Assembly: GCA_001414345.1 (NCBI GenBank)
Contig: LLCB01000444.1
Coordinates: 1 to 36,319, forward strand
Reading direction: 5' to 3'
Source of the DNA: Hymenoscyphus infarciens
Lineage: Eukaryota > Ascomycota > Leotiomycetes > Helotiales > Helotiaceae
DNA: 36,319 bases
Shown: positions 10,091 to 21,359 of the stretch, in pieces
Layout: each line of letters starts with the position of its first letter
Position numbering within the stretch: position 1 is the stretch's first letter
Notes under the pieces: model-generated
What the model saw: only the letters and a program-made list of their open reading frames with translations
The model's database searches: none
Told to the model about the DNA's origin: nothing
Program-made: the position numbers and the translations under genes

Positions 10091-11003
10091 CTAATTAGTA
10101 GACGTATAGATTAAATACTTAGTTACTTTATATATTTCTACTACGAGTATACTTATATAAAAGTAAACTTAATATTACTAGTAGACTCTCCTTCTCTAAT
10201 TATAACTCCTTCTACTATTTAAACAACTCTTTAATAATATACTATAAACGCTTCTTAAGATAGAAAGCGCTGATTACGAATACTAACCTCCTTTTATCTA
10301 CTAAGATAATTCATACTCTCTAAGACACCTATTTACTTAAAACTCGATATCTCTTTTATCTATAATCTACCGAGTAAAGTATAAACAGACTTTCGATAAC
10401 ATCTAAATTTAATTTAAATAATAATAATATCTATAATATAATAGATACACTAGTACTAATTCTAACGACTTTAAAGGCTTTAACTTTAGTACTAAAATAA
10501 GCTTTAAAGCTAGTATTAAAGCTAAAGTTAATATAAACAAAAGAGACGATTTTTATAGCCGAATAAGAAGAGGAGTACGCTAAAGAAGAGAACGAAGACC
10601 TTCTTCTTTAAGACGAATTTTAAGTAGACTTTAAAAGATAGGATTAAGATAAATTCGCTAAAATCTACTAATCTACTACTACTAAGTTATAATAAATACT
10701 TTATAGAAGAGGTATATAGGTTAAGATAGATAGACATAAGATACTTATATCTTAAGTACTATATAATACTGTTATTAAGGTTAACTAAACTAAGTAGTTA
10801 GACAAAGAATTAAAAGATATAGTATTAGTAGAAGCTAGTACTAAAGAATTAAGATCCTATTATAAATATATAGTAGAATACGCTAAAAGATAATAAAAGC
10901 TATAGTAATAATAACTCTAATAATAATAACCTCTAGCTGAAAATATTACTTAAAACACCTGATCTAAGACAAAGGCTAGAGATGAAGCTTTATAAATATC
11001 TAT

Positions 11004-11006
<3 letters not shown>

Positions 11007-11034
<28 letters not shown>

Positions 11035-11035
11035 C
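11007..11035. repeat. (AAT)n microsatellite
   Basis: An uninterrupted run of about ten AAT/ATA units inside the decayed copia gag region. It probably arose after inactivation in AT-rich DNA. Confidence 0.8.
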
Positions 11036-12009
11036 TAATATAACAACTAACACCTTTAACAACTTTAATTCTACTAATTGAAAGGAAAGATCTAAGTAAT
11101 CTAATATAACCTCTAATCTAATCTTTAGGTCTACTAAAAGACGACTAGATATCCTTCTTTATATCCTATTAATTTAGTAAAGATATTAGTAGTAACGATT
11201 TCAACGATGTCTCTAAGTATCTAGAATATAATTAGTAATAAGATAATCCTAGTAGAAGACTACTAATATAAATAAATATAGTATATTTTAAACTAGAGTT
11301 AACTTTATAAAATTCTTAAAAGAGTTAAGACTACTCTTATATATTAGACACTCTTATAAAAGTATATAAGGACGATTAAAAGTATAGTAGAAAAGAAGAT
11401 AACTTTATAATTAAAATTATAATATTTAAAGACATATATAAGAGAAGTAGAGTATTATTAGCGATTTACTCTCTTACCTTCTCTACTATGCTAAAAGGTA
11501 ACGCTTTGAATTACTTTTATACTATACTTTTTAATAAAAACAATAATTAATCTTTTAAAGTTTTATTTATATCTATATAATAATACTTTAAAGATAAACT
11601 TTATAAAAGAGGCTAATTATCTAAGTAGAATAATATTAGTTTATAAGAGATAATTTAAGTATCTAGAGTATTAATATTATAGTCTTTTAAGAATATATTA
11701 TTAAGACTTAATTTACTAAGATTTTCTCTCTTTATAGACTTTCGTACTAATAGTTAGTTTTCGAATATACTAATTTTAGTATATAAAAAGGTCTTAGATT
11801 ATGCTATTATAATATTAACCTTACCTTGAAACCCTTCGATTTCTAATACTATTACTCTTCTATAAAGTTTAATCCGATTCTATATAAAAGTCTATCTAGA
11901 GACAGTTATAAACGAAACTATAATAACTAAGAGGCACTTCTATAAGAGTAGATAATATAGTAGTACGAATAAATTTAGTAATATAGATTAATATAAGAAG
12001 AAGAGGATA

Positions 12010-12051
12010 TATTATATATATAGAAAAGACGATTATTTATCTTAGGATTAT
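12010..12051 (+). pseudogene. Fossil copia gag zinc knuckle (all ligands now Tyr)
   Basis: In frame, tyrosine codons stand at 12010, 12019, 12034 and 12049, exactly the CX2CX4HX4C spacing of a retroviral-type zinc knuckle. Cys codons TGT/TGC become TAT/TAC by G-to-A, and His CAT/CAC become TAT/TAC by C-to-T, both RIP-type changes. A TAG stop lies inside the motif. Decayed protease-like sequence follows up to the gypsy insertion at 12741. Confidence 0.75.
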
Positions 12052-12741
12052 AGTTAAGAAGAGTAGAACTATTACTTTACTAAATAGACTAATAAGAATT
12101 CTAAACACTTTAAAGAGAAGCGAGATAGATATACTAGAAAGGTATATAATATAAATATAGTATATATTTAAGGTACCTAAGAGAAGGAGATATTAAAGAC
12201 GCTTTATACTATTACTTTATTAAAAGAAGATAGTTACTTATTAGATATTATCTTAGATAACGAAGTTATCTATTATAATATTACTTCTACGGGGTTTATT
12301 AATAATTTAAATATTAAATACCTTACTATAAATTTAATAAGTTTAATACGAAAATATACTATTAATAGATATATCTTATAAAACTCGAATAATACTTCTA
12401 ACGTTATATACGAATTTATAAAGGAGGTGTTTATAATAATAGCTAAAAGATATATAAAAGAGAACTTCTTTAGTATAATAATTAATACTAAGGTAGCTTG
12501 AAAGTTAAGTATAGAATATAACTAATATCTTATATATATTAGACTTATTAAAAGTATTCTAATTAACGAAGGTATAAAGAGTTAATTTAATATCTAGTTT
12601 AATAAGAGATATACTATATCTTTAGAATCGATAATAATTAATATATTAATTAGAAAAGCTAAATTCTATATAGTATAATCTAATACCTCTTTTATCCTTT
12701 ATATTAATAATATAAATAACTTAAATATTACTTTAAATAAT

Positions 12742-13237
12742 TGTAATAGCATACTATCCTAGATTATCATGTGACAGCTGGATTATCATGTGACAGCACC
12801 ATCTGGAATTGTCGGCATTCGCGAAACTGCCGATACCTCTAAGCAGTGCCGATACCCCTGATACCCCTTTAGCTGAGATTACGAATAACCGATACTTATG
12901 CGAGCGAAGTGCCGAAGGTATTAATATCCAACATTTATATACAGAAGGGATTAAGGTTTAGATATTGTATATTTAGCTTTCCGAAGGATTAGAGATTATA
13001 TATTTAGCTTTTCAGCTCTTATTATTTAGTATTAGCTATATTAGATAGGGCTTAGTTATTATTATTATTAGAACTTAGAAGCTTCCGACCTTCTTATATA
13101 TAGACGTTTATGTTTAGTATAGTAGAGGGATAGTTATTATTTTCTTCTATATTAGTACCTAGTATCTATATACGTTATTCTACTATACGCACTCTTATAT
13201 GCCTCTACTATAGTTATATATATTTCGTACTATTATA
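12742..13237 (+). repeat. Gypsy 5' LTR, outer part not RIP-mutated
   Basis: Starts TGTAATAGCA and ends TACTATTATA. The first 220 bp or so keep many CA/TG and CpG dinucleotides, including a near-tandem repeat at 12762-12780 and 12781-12797 (GATTATCATGTGACAGC twice). The matching part of the 3' LTR has lost nearly all of these. The inner part of this LTR is more similar between the two copies. Confidence 0.95.
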
Positions 13238-14859
13238 TAAAAATAATAACTCTTCTTCGCTAGTAACGGCCTTTATAATATCTCTTTTAAGCTTATCGTC
13301 GCTTTTTTTGTTTCAATTTCGATTCAGCCTCTAATTAGACTATAACAACATATTCTTAAATAGCCGGGATTCTAGAGATCTCCTAGATAGCTAGTAACAC
13401 TAGGGTTTAGTATCTATATAGACAGCTAGTAAAAATCGTGTTTTACACGTCAAGGGATTAGAATACGCTAAGTATTTCTTAAGAGTCCTAATAACCTTAG
13501 ATTTAGTAAATAAGCCGACTTATAATAGTTATCTAGAAGGCTTCTAAATCTGATTCTACCCTCTCCCTTAATTTAACATTTAATATATTAAAATCTAAAG
13601 CGACCTCTAGTCTCTTCTAAGCTCCGCTCCTAAGCGTAGAGCGCTCTCTTAAGGAACAAAGTTAAGCTCTTATTAAAAGGTCCTTAACTTAGTACTATAT
13701 ACCTAAGAATAATAAGAAGCCTAAGAATAACAAAGGTAAAGGCCTAGCGCCTAGAAGTTAGAGAGATTAATAAGACTTCTCTAATATAGACGAGATATAA
13801 AGTATGATCTAAGCTATAAAGGCTAAGAATTAAGAAAAAGAATAGAGAATTTTAGAGTAAGATAATCAGATTACTTAATTATTAGACCTAGTATAATAAA
13901 TTAGTTAATAACTCTTAAATAACAACTAAAGTCTAAGTCTAATCTAACCTATATAAACACCTCCTTCTACTTCTTTAAACTACTATTATAGGCGAGACCT
14001 TACCTCTGATATTCCTTTCTTAAAACGATCTATACTACGACCTACCTTACACCTATAACCCAAAAGTACCTTAAAAGCCCTTTAACCTATTAAAAGTAAG
14101 ATTATAGAAAAAATTAAACTTTTAGATAATAGCGTTTTATCTATATATAAGTAATAGAGAATATTAATATATAATTAACTCTATATAAACGCTAACTATT
14201 ATTAGACGCCTTTAACTTATAAAGCTCTTATTTAGAGGACAATAACGAAACTTGCTTAGAACTACTTAGAGCCTTAATATAAGTCTAATATAAGTAAAAC
14301 GGTATTTAAAGACTATAAAGAGATAATCGAGCTTCTTAATACTTATTATCTAACAGGTTATAAGAAGGAGGATGCTTAGAACGCTTTTTAGTCTCTTTAG
14401 ATAGAATAGAAGGGTTATATAAGAGAAAGTTTTATAGAATTTAAAAGTTGCTTTTTAAGTATAGTAATACTTAGAGAAGTATCTAAGTAAGATAAGTTCT
14501 ACTATATATAGAATAAACTCACGTCTTAGCTTTAAACCTAATTAGTTAATAGTAAGAGGTACTAGAATACTAACTTTAATAAGATAGTAAAAGACCTATT
14601 ATTTATAGATAAGGAATAGTATTATAATACTAAGTTATATATAACTAGTATAATAAGTGCTGAAAAACCTATTATAATAAGCTTATCTTATTAAAAGCCT
14701 AATACTAACTAAACCTTATCTAGTTCCTTAATAAAACCCTTACTACTCTTATATAGACTTTATACTACTTCTTAAAAAACTTCTTAATCTCTTAGACCCT
14801 CTTCTACTAGCGAAAGATTAAAGACTTCGTCTATAAACCGACTCCTTACTAGTATAAAG

Positions 14860-14901
14860 TACTATAATTATAGGAAACCTAGGTATATTAAGCTTAACTA
14901 T
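14860..14901 (+). pseudogene. Fossil gypsy gag zinc knuckle (all ligands now Tyr)
   Basis: The frame reads Y-x2-Y-x4-Y-x4-Y with codons at 14860, 14869, 14884 and 14899, exactly CX2CX4HX4C with Cys, Cys, His and Cys each replaced by Tyr. The changes are the RIP-expected TGY-to-TAY and CAY-to-TAY. Confidence 0.8.
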
Positions 14902-16029
14902 TCTAATCTACCTAGTATTAATAAGATAGAGGAGGACGATTAACCTAAGAAAGAATAACTACTTAAAGAGTACTTCGACTTTAACCTAAGTTAAGAGGAA
15001 AACGAAGAGGCTTAGGTAAAAATTCCTTTCTAGGCTTATATAAATATAATCTAGCTAGACTTAATCTTTCTAAGCTTATAAGAGGAAAACAATTCTTTAT
15101 AAATACTACTCTTAGTATATAAGGATATAGTATTAAAATATAAGCTTTAGTAGATATAGAAGTAAACGAGTACCTATTTCTAAATCAGCCTCTAGCTCTA
15201 TACTTATTAAAGTTAATAGGTTTAAAGATTTAGAGATTACTATATATAGTATTTATTTATAGATATAATAATAGTACTAAAAGCTAGGTAAATTAGTTTA
15301 TATAACTATATTTAAATATTAATAAACGTTATATTCTTAACTACCTCTTTATTATCTTAGATCTTAGATAGTAAGACCTAATTATTAGTAATAAATAGTT
15401 AAACTACTTTAAAGTCCTCTTTAACCTTTTAAAGAGCTAGATTATTTAGCTAGTTAATTACTCTCTAACTCTCTACTATAATAAGGAAATTTTACTTTCT
15501 CTTTCTAGCTAGAACTAGAAACCCTTTTTAAATCACTAGTTAGATACGAATCAAAGAGAATACGTTATCTAGTAATAAGAAAGACGTGAAAAAGGTAGAC
15601 TTATAAATATCGCTAAGTTATTATTTTTATCTATAATAATACCTCTTGAAATTTTAATATTCGACTTTAGTCTAAAGCTTCTACGAACTACTAGTATAGC
15701 CTTAAAAGGCTAGACTCTATACTTCTTTATCTATGAAATAAGTGCTAACGTAATATATTATAATATAAAATAGTCTAATTTAGAGTTTTATATAATAAGC
15801 CTCTATAAGCTAGATCGGGTTATTAACAAGAGATTAGCCCCTTTCTAAGATAACGATGAGATAAGAGCTCTAATATAAGTCTAACTCTTAAAGTGTTACT
15901 TATTCTATAAAGACGTGTTCTTAAAAGTAGCTTCTAATAAGCTTCCTCCTTACTATGAATATGATTATAAGATTACTTTAAATAAGCTACTTTTTAACTC
16001 CTTTTCGCCTTTATATTAATAATTAACTA

Positions 16030-17260
16030 TAGAGCTTAAGACTATAAAAGAGTATCTTATAGAGAACCTAGATAAGAGGTTTATTATTAATAGTAATAGC
16101 CTTTTCGCCTCTCTTATACTCTTTGTTAAAAAGGCTAATAGCGACAAGTTACGGTTCTATATCGATTATAAGAAGCTAAATACTCTAACTTAAAATAATC
16201 TCTACTTAATCTCTTATATTAATAAGCTTCTTTCTAGAATAAGAATAGCTAAAATCTTTACTAAATTAGATATTAGATAAGCTTTCTATTAAATTTAAAT
16301 AGACTCTAACTTAGAAGAGATAACTACGTTTAGAACTAGGTATAGTATATATAAATATAAAGTCCTCTCTTTTAGACTCTATAATAGCTCTACTATCTAT
16401 TAACGTTATATAAATAATATCTTAATTAATTATTTAGATAACTTCTATATTACTTACTTAGACGACATTTTAATTTATTTAGATACTATTAAATAATATA
16501 AGGAATAGGTTAGAAAGGTTCTAAATCGGCTCTAAGAAGTAAGACTTTAGATAGATATTAAGAAAAGCGAATTTAGTATTACTAGAGTTAAATACTTAGA
16601 ATTTATCTTAACTATAAAAGAACTCGAAGTTAACCTAGAAAAAGTAGAGCTTTTATAAAACTAGGTCTAATCTAATACTATAATAAGTATAAAGTCTTAC
16701 CTAGAGTTTATAGGATTCTATAAATAATTTATTAAAGGTTATACTAAAATCGCTAAACCTCTGACTATGATAATACACTCTATAGAGCTATTTCTATAGA
16801 CATCTAAATATAATAAAGTCTTTAAAGTGCTAAAGACTAGGCTACTTACTATATAAACCTTATACTACTTCGACTCTAATTATAATATAAAGGTAGAAAC
16901 AGACTCTTTAGAAGAAGTAATAGCTGGTGTATTCTTATAATAATATAATAGCCTTTAGTACTCTATTAGGTTCTACTTATATATCCTAGTCGGCTACGAA
17001 TCGAATTAAGAGATCTATAATAAAGAACTATCTACTATTATAGAAGCTTTTAAGAAATGACGCTCTAAACTTATATTATATTAGAAGTGTATTAACGTAT
17101 ATTTAGACTATAGATTATTAGAATACTTTATAATAACTAAGCTACTTATAGCTAAATAAGTTCGATAGATAGAGTTCTTATTAGACTTTAACTTTTAGAT
17201 CTAATTTACGTCTAAGAAGAGTAATTAAAAAGTAGATATATTAACTTAACGTAAATAAGA
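16030..17260 (+). pseudogene. Gypsy reverse transcriptase and RNase H remnant
   Basis: Recognisable landmarks in one frame, broken by TAA/TAG, are LFVKKANSDKLRFYIDYKKLN near 16117, ILTKLDI-like motif A near 16255, and the catalytic YLDD at 16455-16466. An RNase H region rich in conserved short words (YNKELSTIIEAF near 17020) follows. The stops fall mainly where Gln or Trp codons would be expected, consistent with CAA/CAG/TGG mutated by RIP. Confidence 0.88.
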
Positions 17261-17619
17261 TCTAAAAACCTATAATTGAGCTAAATTAAATAGCCGCTCT
17301 TATACTCTCTTAGGACCTAATCGATTAGACCTCTAAATTAACGCTAAACTTGCTTAGATCTTTTTATAAGAATAGTCTATATCTCTTAATATAATAGATA
17401 TTATTCTAGAGTTAAGTTTAGACACGATTTAGAAGTTAAAAGAAGATAATCTACGTTCTTTTTAGAAAGAACGTTATAAACTTCTAGATAGATACTCTAT
17501 CTTATTAGATAATTTACTTCTCTTTAAGAATCGACTTTATATTTAAAGGAATACTAAACTCTATATAAAGCTAATTAGAGAAGTCTACAACTAAGTATCT
17601 AGTACTTACCTAAGTACGA

Positions 17620-18800
17620 AAAAGATATACTAGTTATTAGTATAATACTACTACTAGGCTAGAATGTTTTTAGACTATAGAAGGTATATAGGAAATTATT
17701 AAGCCTATAAATACTCTTATTCTCGATAAACTAAGTAATAAAGCTTTCTTTACTCTCTACTTATACTTAACTATTCTATATAATATTTATATATAGACTT
17801 TAAATTATTCTTAAAAGATAAACACAGATTTAATACTATACTAGTATTTATTAACCGACTTAGAAAGGATTTAGTATTAATACTCTACTACTTAACTATA
17901 GACGCTAAAGGCCTAGCTAAACTCTTTATTTAATAGATTTACTATTTTAGTTACTACTCTAAATTAATTACGTCTAATTAAGAACCTTAATTTATATTAT
18001 TATTTTAGATTAAATTTTATCGAATAATTAGTATTAAGCTTAAGCTTAGTACTATCTACTATAAATAAATAGATAGATAGACAGAGATAATAAACTAATA
18101 TATTAATTAGAGACTAAGGCTCTTTATAACCTACTATTAAGATAACTAGAGCGAATTAATTCTTTTAATAGATAGAGTATAAATAATACTTTTATACTTA
18201 TTTATTAGTATAACCTCTTATTAGCTTAAGTTTAGACTCGACTCGAGGACTTTATAGAACTAGAATACGCTAAAGACGTCTATTCCCTAGGAACATCTTA
18301 ACTATAATAAGGTAGTAAAAGTAGCTCGATATATATACTCTATTTAGGGAATAGCTAAAGATAATATAGATAAGGCTTAGAAAAGGATAGAAGATAGTAT
18401 AAATTAATACTAAAGAGCTATTAACTAGGACGTTAGAGATAAAGTCTACTTATCTACTAAGAATCTTAAGATAAATCGTTCTAGTTAAAAGCTTACTAAA
18501 TAGTAGATAGAACCTTTTAAAATACTAGATTATATAAAACACTTTTATAGGCTAAAACTTCTAAAAGAATTATTAATTTATAATGTTTTCGTCTCTAATA
18601 TACTTTTAAAAGACTTAAATACTCTCTTACTAAGATAAGAGACTCTAGAGCCCTTACTAGATATTATTAAAGATATATAAGAATAAGAAGTATAAGAAAT
18701 ACTTAGTAGTAGACTTTTTAAAAGATAGCTATAGTATTAAGTAAAATAAGTCAGATACGATTCAGATCCTACCTAGTATCTTATAGATAATTTTCAGGGT
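17620..18800 (+). pseudogene. Gypsy integrase and chromodomain remnant
   Basis: An integrase core is readable near 17640-18140, including a TDRQTEIINQY-type motif near 18072. It is followed near 18690-18790 by a decayed chromodomain (EILSSRLFKR, then QVRYDSDPTQYL). Chromodomains at this position are known to target chromoviral integration to heterochromatin, which fits insertion within another transposon. Frames are interrupted by stops. Confidence 0.82.
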
Positions 18801-19039
18801 TTACTATATTATCTAAGAGACTTTTATACTAAATATCTAGAAGAGCTAGGACTACTCTAACACCTCTCTAAATAGCTTAATATATGAGAATTAGACAAGA
18901 ATTAAATAAAAGAGTTAATTTATAAAACTCTATTAATACTCTTTAATTCTAGTTATCTTTAATAAGAAACTTATAATAAAAACTTAAGATAAAATACTAA
19001 TTAGTAGAAATGTTTAAAGTTAATAAAGTAAAGAACTAA

Positions 19040-19770
19040 GACTAAGTTACTATTGAAATAGGGCCTACTAACCCTCTCTAGGCTATAGCCTCTTTTTCCT
19101 CTAACTTATTATCCTCCTCTCTACCCTTCTAAGTATAAGGAGCCTAAATCGGCTCTTCCTCTACTACCTCTTCCTTATAGAGACGCTTCTTACTTTAATA
19201 ACCTCTTATAACTAACTTTAGAGAGGACGCTTATAAACTCTTTAAGTAGGCTTTAAAGAGGACTTAAACCTAGGTTTAGACAGAGGTTCTATTCTCTATA
19301 GTATAGTGTAAGGACTGTTAAATATTAGTAATTAAAACCTCTCTAATAAGTAAGAGGTACTTATAGTAACCTTAGTACAAAGTACTTAAGTCTCTTTTAG
19401 GAGAGCGAACTATACCTTTAAACTATTCTTTAGTGCCTTTATACTAGTAATAACTAATACCTTATCTAAGGCCTTAGTAGCCTTTTTAACCTTCCTCTTC
19501 TTCTCTTTATTTATAAGCTTACTAAACTCCTTCTTAATAAACTATAGTAACTACTCGAGTTAGAACGGATTTGGTATATATTTAGGATTAAACTTACTAG
19601 GATATACATAGTATTCTACTCTATATAGTACTTATACTTCTTCGACTTTAGCTTCTTAAAAGTATATATATAATCTCTGTTCTAAGATTTTACTTAAAGG
19701 TACTAAACGTAGTAGACTTAGTAGATAGCTAGAAGCGTACTAGGAGGATATAGAAGAGGCATTTTGCTAT
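19040..19770 (-). pseudogene. Protein-like antisense frame in the gypsy element, unrecognised
   Basis: Between the chromodomain and the 3' LTR, one minus-strand frame reads as protein-like, Lys/Glu-rich sequence. It includes words such as YPSKFNPKYIPNPF and a run of about 46 codons without a stop containing KEKKRKVKKATKALDKV. Remaining in-frame stops are TAA/TAG, as expected for RIP-mutated Gln/Trp codons. Lack of TGA is not evidence, because TG is depleted. The plus strand here is pyrimidine-rich. I do not recognise the family. It could be a captured or accessory ORF, or a chance reading; the precise ends are uncertain. Confidence 0.4.
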
Positions 19771-20326
19771 ATTAGATTAGCCTTAAATTAGGTCTAATTA
19801 AGAAGAGAAGAACTTACTTTTATATATATGTGTGTAATATATATATTCTAGGAGATAAGTTAGTATATAAGAATATACCTAATTAGAAGATATTCTTACT
19901 ATTTATTATTATTTAGATAAAAAGAAAAGAAGAAGAGAAGTTAGAATTAGAGAAAAGTCGCCTACTAATATACTACTTATAATAATAGCTATTACTTTAT
20001 AATTGTTATTTATTACTTAATAATTACTATTATAATATATAATAATAGTAAGAACACGATAACTCTATAGTAGTATACTACTTTCTATCTACTAGCTAAT
20101 TATCAGCTTCTCTTCTATTCGTATCCTATTATTATATAGTATATAGTAGTAAATAAAGAGCAATTAGCTTTTAAATAATAATACTACTAGCCACCGACTC
20201 TACTTTAACTACTAGATACTATAATAGTAAGAAAAGTTATATTCTTTATAATAAAAAGATAAATAATACTCTAATCGACTTAATACTATATTAATCAACT
20301 ACTGAAGACTTAGGATAAGTCTTTTT

Positions 20327-20339
20327 AAAGAAGAGAGGA
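20327..20339 (+). other. Polypurine tract of the gypsy element
   Basis: AAAGAAGAGAGGA directly abuts the first base of the 3' LTR at 20340. This is the normal place and composition for the plus-strand primer of reverse transcription. Confidence 0.75.
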
Positions 20340-20835
20340 TATAATAGTATACTATTCTAGATTATTATATAATAGCTAGATTATTATATAATAGTACTAT
20401 CTGGAATTGTTAGTATTTACGAAACTACTGATACCTCTAAACAGTGTCGATACCTCTAATACCTCTTTAGCTGAGATTACGAATAACTAATATTTATACA
20501 AGTAAAGTGCTAAAGGTATTAATGTCTAATATTTATATATAGAAGGGATTAAGGTTTAGATATTATATATTTAGCTTTTTAAAGAATTAGAGGTTATATA
20601 TTTAGCTTTTTAGCTCTTATTATTTAGTATTAGCTATATTAGACAAGGCTTAGTTATTATTATTATTAGAACTTAGAAGCTTCCGACCTTCTTATATATA
20701 GACGTTTATATTTAGTATAGTAGAGAGATAGTTATTGTTTTCTTCTATATTAGTATCTAGTATCTATATACGTTATTCTACTATACGCACTCTTATATAC
20801 CTCTACTATAGTTGTATATATTTCATACTATTATA
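20340..20835 (+). repeat. Gypsy 3' LTR, RIP-mutated throughout
   Basis: 496 bp, the same length as the 5' LTR. It starts TATAATAGTA where the 5' copy has TGTAATAGCA. Differences in the outer 220 bp are overwhelmingly CA-to-TA, TG-to-TA and some CpG/CpC changes. Confidence 0.95.
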
Positions 20836-21359
20836 ATAATCTTTAAAACGTACTTATCTAAGAGAATAAGAAAGGATTAGAAGTTAAAAGGTTCTCTATT
20901 ATATAATAATTTAGATACTCTTTTCTACTCTAGAATAAAGCTATATATAACTTTATATAAGAGTATCTAACATTTCTTATAGATATTAATATTCGATAAC
21001 TTTATAAGTAATTTAGCTACTTATTAGTACTAAGATTATAATATATATTAGAAAGAGTTAGATATTATATTAACTAAGGCATCTTTTAACATCTTACTAA
21101 ATTTTATAAATACTATTAAAAGCATAGAAGTTCGTCTAGCTAATTTAAGTTTACTCTTTATAATAACCTTAAATTTAATTATAGTATTTTAGTTAATACT
21201 TTCTTCCTTAATAAGCAGGTAGTCTTATACTATATAGACAAAGTAATAAGGTATTAAGTAAGTAACTTTTTACTAGATATAAAAGTAATAACTATATAAG
21301 AGGTCTTCTAAAGATATTAGATTAATATATATCTTAGACCTTTTAATTATATTATTATA

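Larger units (their letters stand above)
12742..20835 (+). mobile_element. Ty3/gypsy chromovirus, RIP-inactivated, nested in the copia element
   Basis: Two 496 bp LTRs (12742-13237 and 20340-20835) enclose an 8.1 kb element with an exact 5 bp target duplication, ATAAT, at 12737-12741 and 20836-20840. The decayed coding order is gag (about 13570-14950, zinc knuckle 14860-14901), aspartic protease (about 15090-15400), reverse transcriptase (about 16030-16700, YLDD at 16455-16466), RNase H (about 16750-17260), integrase (about 17620-18200) and a chromodomain (about 18690-18790). Reverse transcriptase before integrase plus a C-terminal chromodomain identifies a fungal chromovirus. A purine-rich tract (20327-20339) abuts the 3' LTR. 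At 8.1 kb it is long for the group; the excess lies between the chromodomain and the 3' LTR. Stops occur throughout. Confidence 0.95.
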
